From assembly GCA_035315685.1 (NCBI GenBank), contig DATFXR010000317.1, forward strand, positions 1 to 22,234: a stretch of 22,234 nucleotides of DNA, given 5' to 3'. Positions 21,614 to 22,234 of this stretch are shown here, in pieces (position 1 is the stretch's first letter; every line of letters starts with the position of its first letter). The position numbers were made by a program, and so were the translations under genes. The notes beneath the pieces were generated by a model, which saw only the letters and a list, made by a program, of their open reading frames with translations, had not been told where the DNA came from and made no database searches. This DNA is from QHWK01 sp035315685 (GTDB lineage: Bacteria; Acidobacteriota; Vicinamibacteria; Vicinamibacterales; CAVVIG01).

Positions 21614-22234
21614 ATGAAACGGCTGTTTCTGTTCGGAACCCTGCTGGCGGTCGGCTCGCTGTCACTCGCCGCCGCGCAAGGGCAGACCCCCGCGACGAAC
21701 GCTCCCAAGGTCATCGACATCCAGAAGCTCAAGGACAACCTCTACGTGTTGACCAGCTCGACGCCGGGCAATGCGGCGACATTCAGCGGCGGCAACGTAG
21801 CCGTGTTCATCACCGACGGCGGCGTCACGCTGGTCGACGACAAGCTCGCCGGCTGGGGCCAGGCGGTGCTCGACAAGGTGAAGAGCGTCTCGAACAAGCC
21901 GATCACGCGCATCATCAACACGCACACGCACGGCGATCACACCGGCAACAACAACTTCTTCGGCGCCAGCGTCGAGATCGTCGCGCAGGAGAACACCAAG
22001 GCGAACATGGCGAAGATGGACGCCTTCAAGGGCGACAACGCCAGGTACCTGCCGTCGAAGACCTACACCGACAAGACGACGATCGGCAGCGGCAAGGATC
22101 GCATCGACCTGTATTACTTCGGCGCCGGCCACACCAACGGCGACACCTTCGTCGTCTTCCCGGCGCTCCGGATCCTGCATACGGGCGACATGTTCGCCTG
22201 GAAGGACGGGCCGCTGTGCGATCGCAACAACGGC
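21614..22234 (+). CDS. Secreted metallo-beta-lactamase-fold hydrolase, partial
   Basis: The first 207 codons of this gene are present and it runs off the right edge. A signal peptide covers about 1-21 (KRLFLFGTLLAVGSLSLAAA). The metal-binding motif HTHGDH (at about 104-109) is complete, and a later GAGHTNGD supplies the next histidine, while LHTGDMF holds the bridging aspartate. The part with the last ligands lies outside. Such secreted MBL-fold proteins include beta-lactamases, quorum-quenching lactonases and other hydrolases; the motif order HxHxDH fits all of these, so the substrate stays open. GGAGG 7 nt before the ATG and a promoter upstream support the start. It is divergent from the PhzF-family gene. 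Confidence 0.87.
   Translation, partial: MKRLFLFGTLLAVGSLSLAAAQGQTPATNAPKVIDIQKLKDNLYVLTSSTPGNAATFSGGNVAVFITDGGVTLVDDKLAGWGQAVLDKVKSVSNKPITRIINTHTHGDHTGNNNFFGASVEIVAQENTKANMAKMDAFKGDNARYLPSKTYTDKTTIGSGKDRIDLYYFGAGHTNGDTFVVFPALRILHTGDMFAWKDGPLCDRNNG

Overview
This is a GC-rich bacterial chromosome segment with 16 genes, of which the first and last run off the window edges. The gene families point to an acidobacterium, most likely of the Vicinamibacteria type. The markers are an ADOP-type duplicated permease with no ATPase partner, a VWA protein of the acidobacterial kind, a large secreted PQQ dehydrogenase, many Tat or Sec signals, and intergenic gaps filled with short repeat families. This assignment is inference from family recognition and was not tested phylogenetically. 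No rRNA, tRNA, CRISPR array, integrase or transposase was seen.

Left block (1-10198, all minus strand): six tightly packed genes read right to left. They are two paralogous secreted proteins with carboxypeptidase-regulatory-like repeats (1-nt overlap), an ADOP permease (4-nt overlap), a tannase/feruloyl esterase family enzyme, a secreted protein of unknown function, and the start of a GH127 beta-L-arabinofuranosidase with a Tat signal. The spacing suggests one transcript. A feruloyl-esterase-like enzyme beside an arabinofuranosidase suggests work on feruloylated arabinose side chains of plant wall material. Substrate specificity cannot be read from the sequence.

Middle block (10286-16839): a small membrane protein (minus), then a repeat-rich gap, then a secreted PQQ-type dehydrogenase with a built-in cytochrome c segment (plus). 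That gene overlaps tail-to-tail with a VWA-domain protein (minus). Next come a translationally coupled pair of unrecognised secreted proteins (plus), a repeat and hairpin zone, and a Tat-exported protein with two VOC domains (minus).

Right block (16997-22234): a DUF423 membrane protein followed by a large helical protein of unknown function; the ribosome rescue factor ArfB coupled by an ATGA overlap to a Tat-exported transglutaminase-like protein; a repeat-filled gap; a PhzF-family protein with a Tat signal (minus); and, divergently, a secreted metallo-beta-lactamase-fold hydrolase with a recognisable promoter, cut by the window end.

The most unusual signal is between the genes. Nearly every larger intergenic gap carries a different short repeat family: GGCTAAAGCC palindromes, ATGGCTGATGGCTGA inverted repeats, GACTTGC tandem units, CACGAAGG octamers, CTCTGCGGTCTC units, and a hairpin with arms of about 30 bp. 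Three of these families recur within the window.
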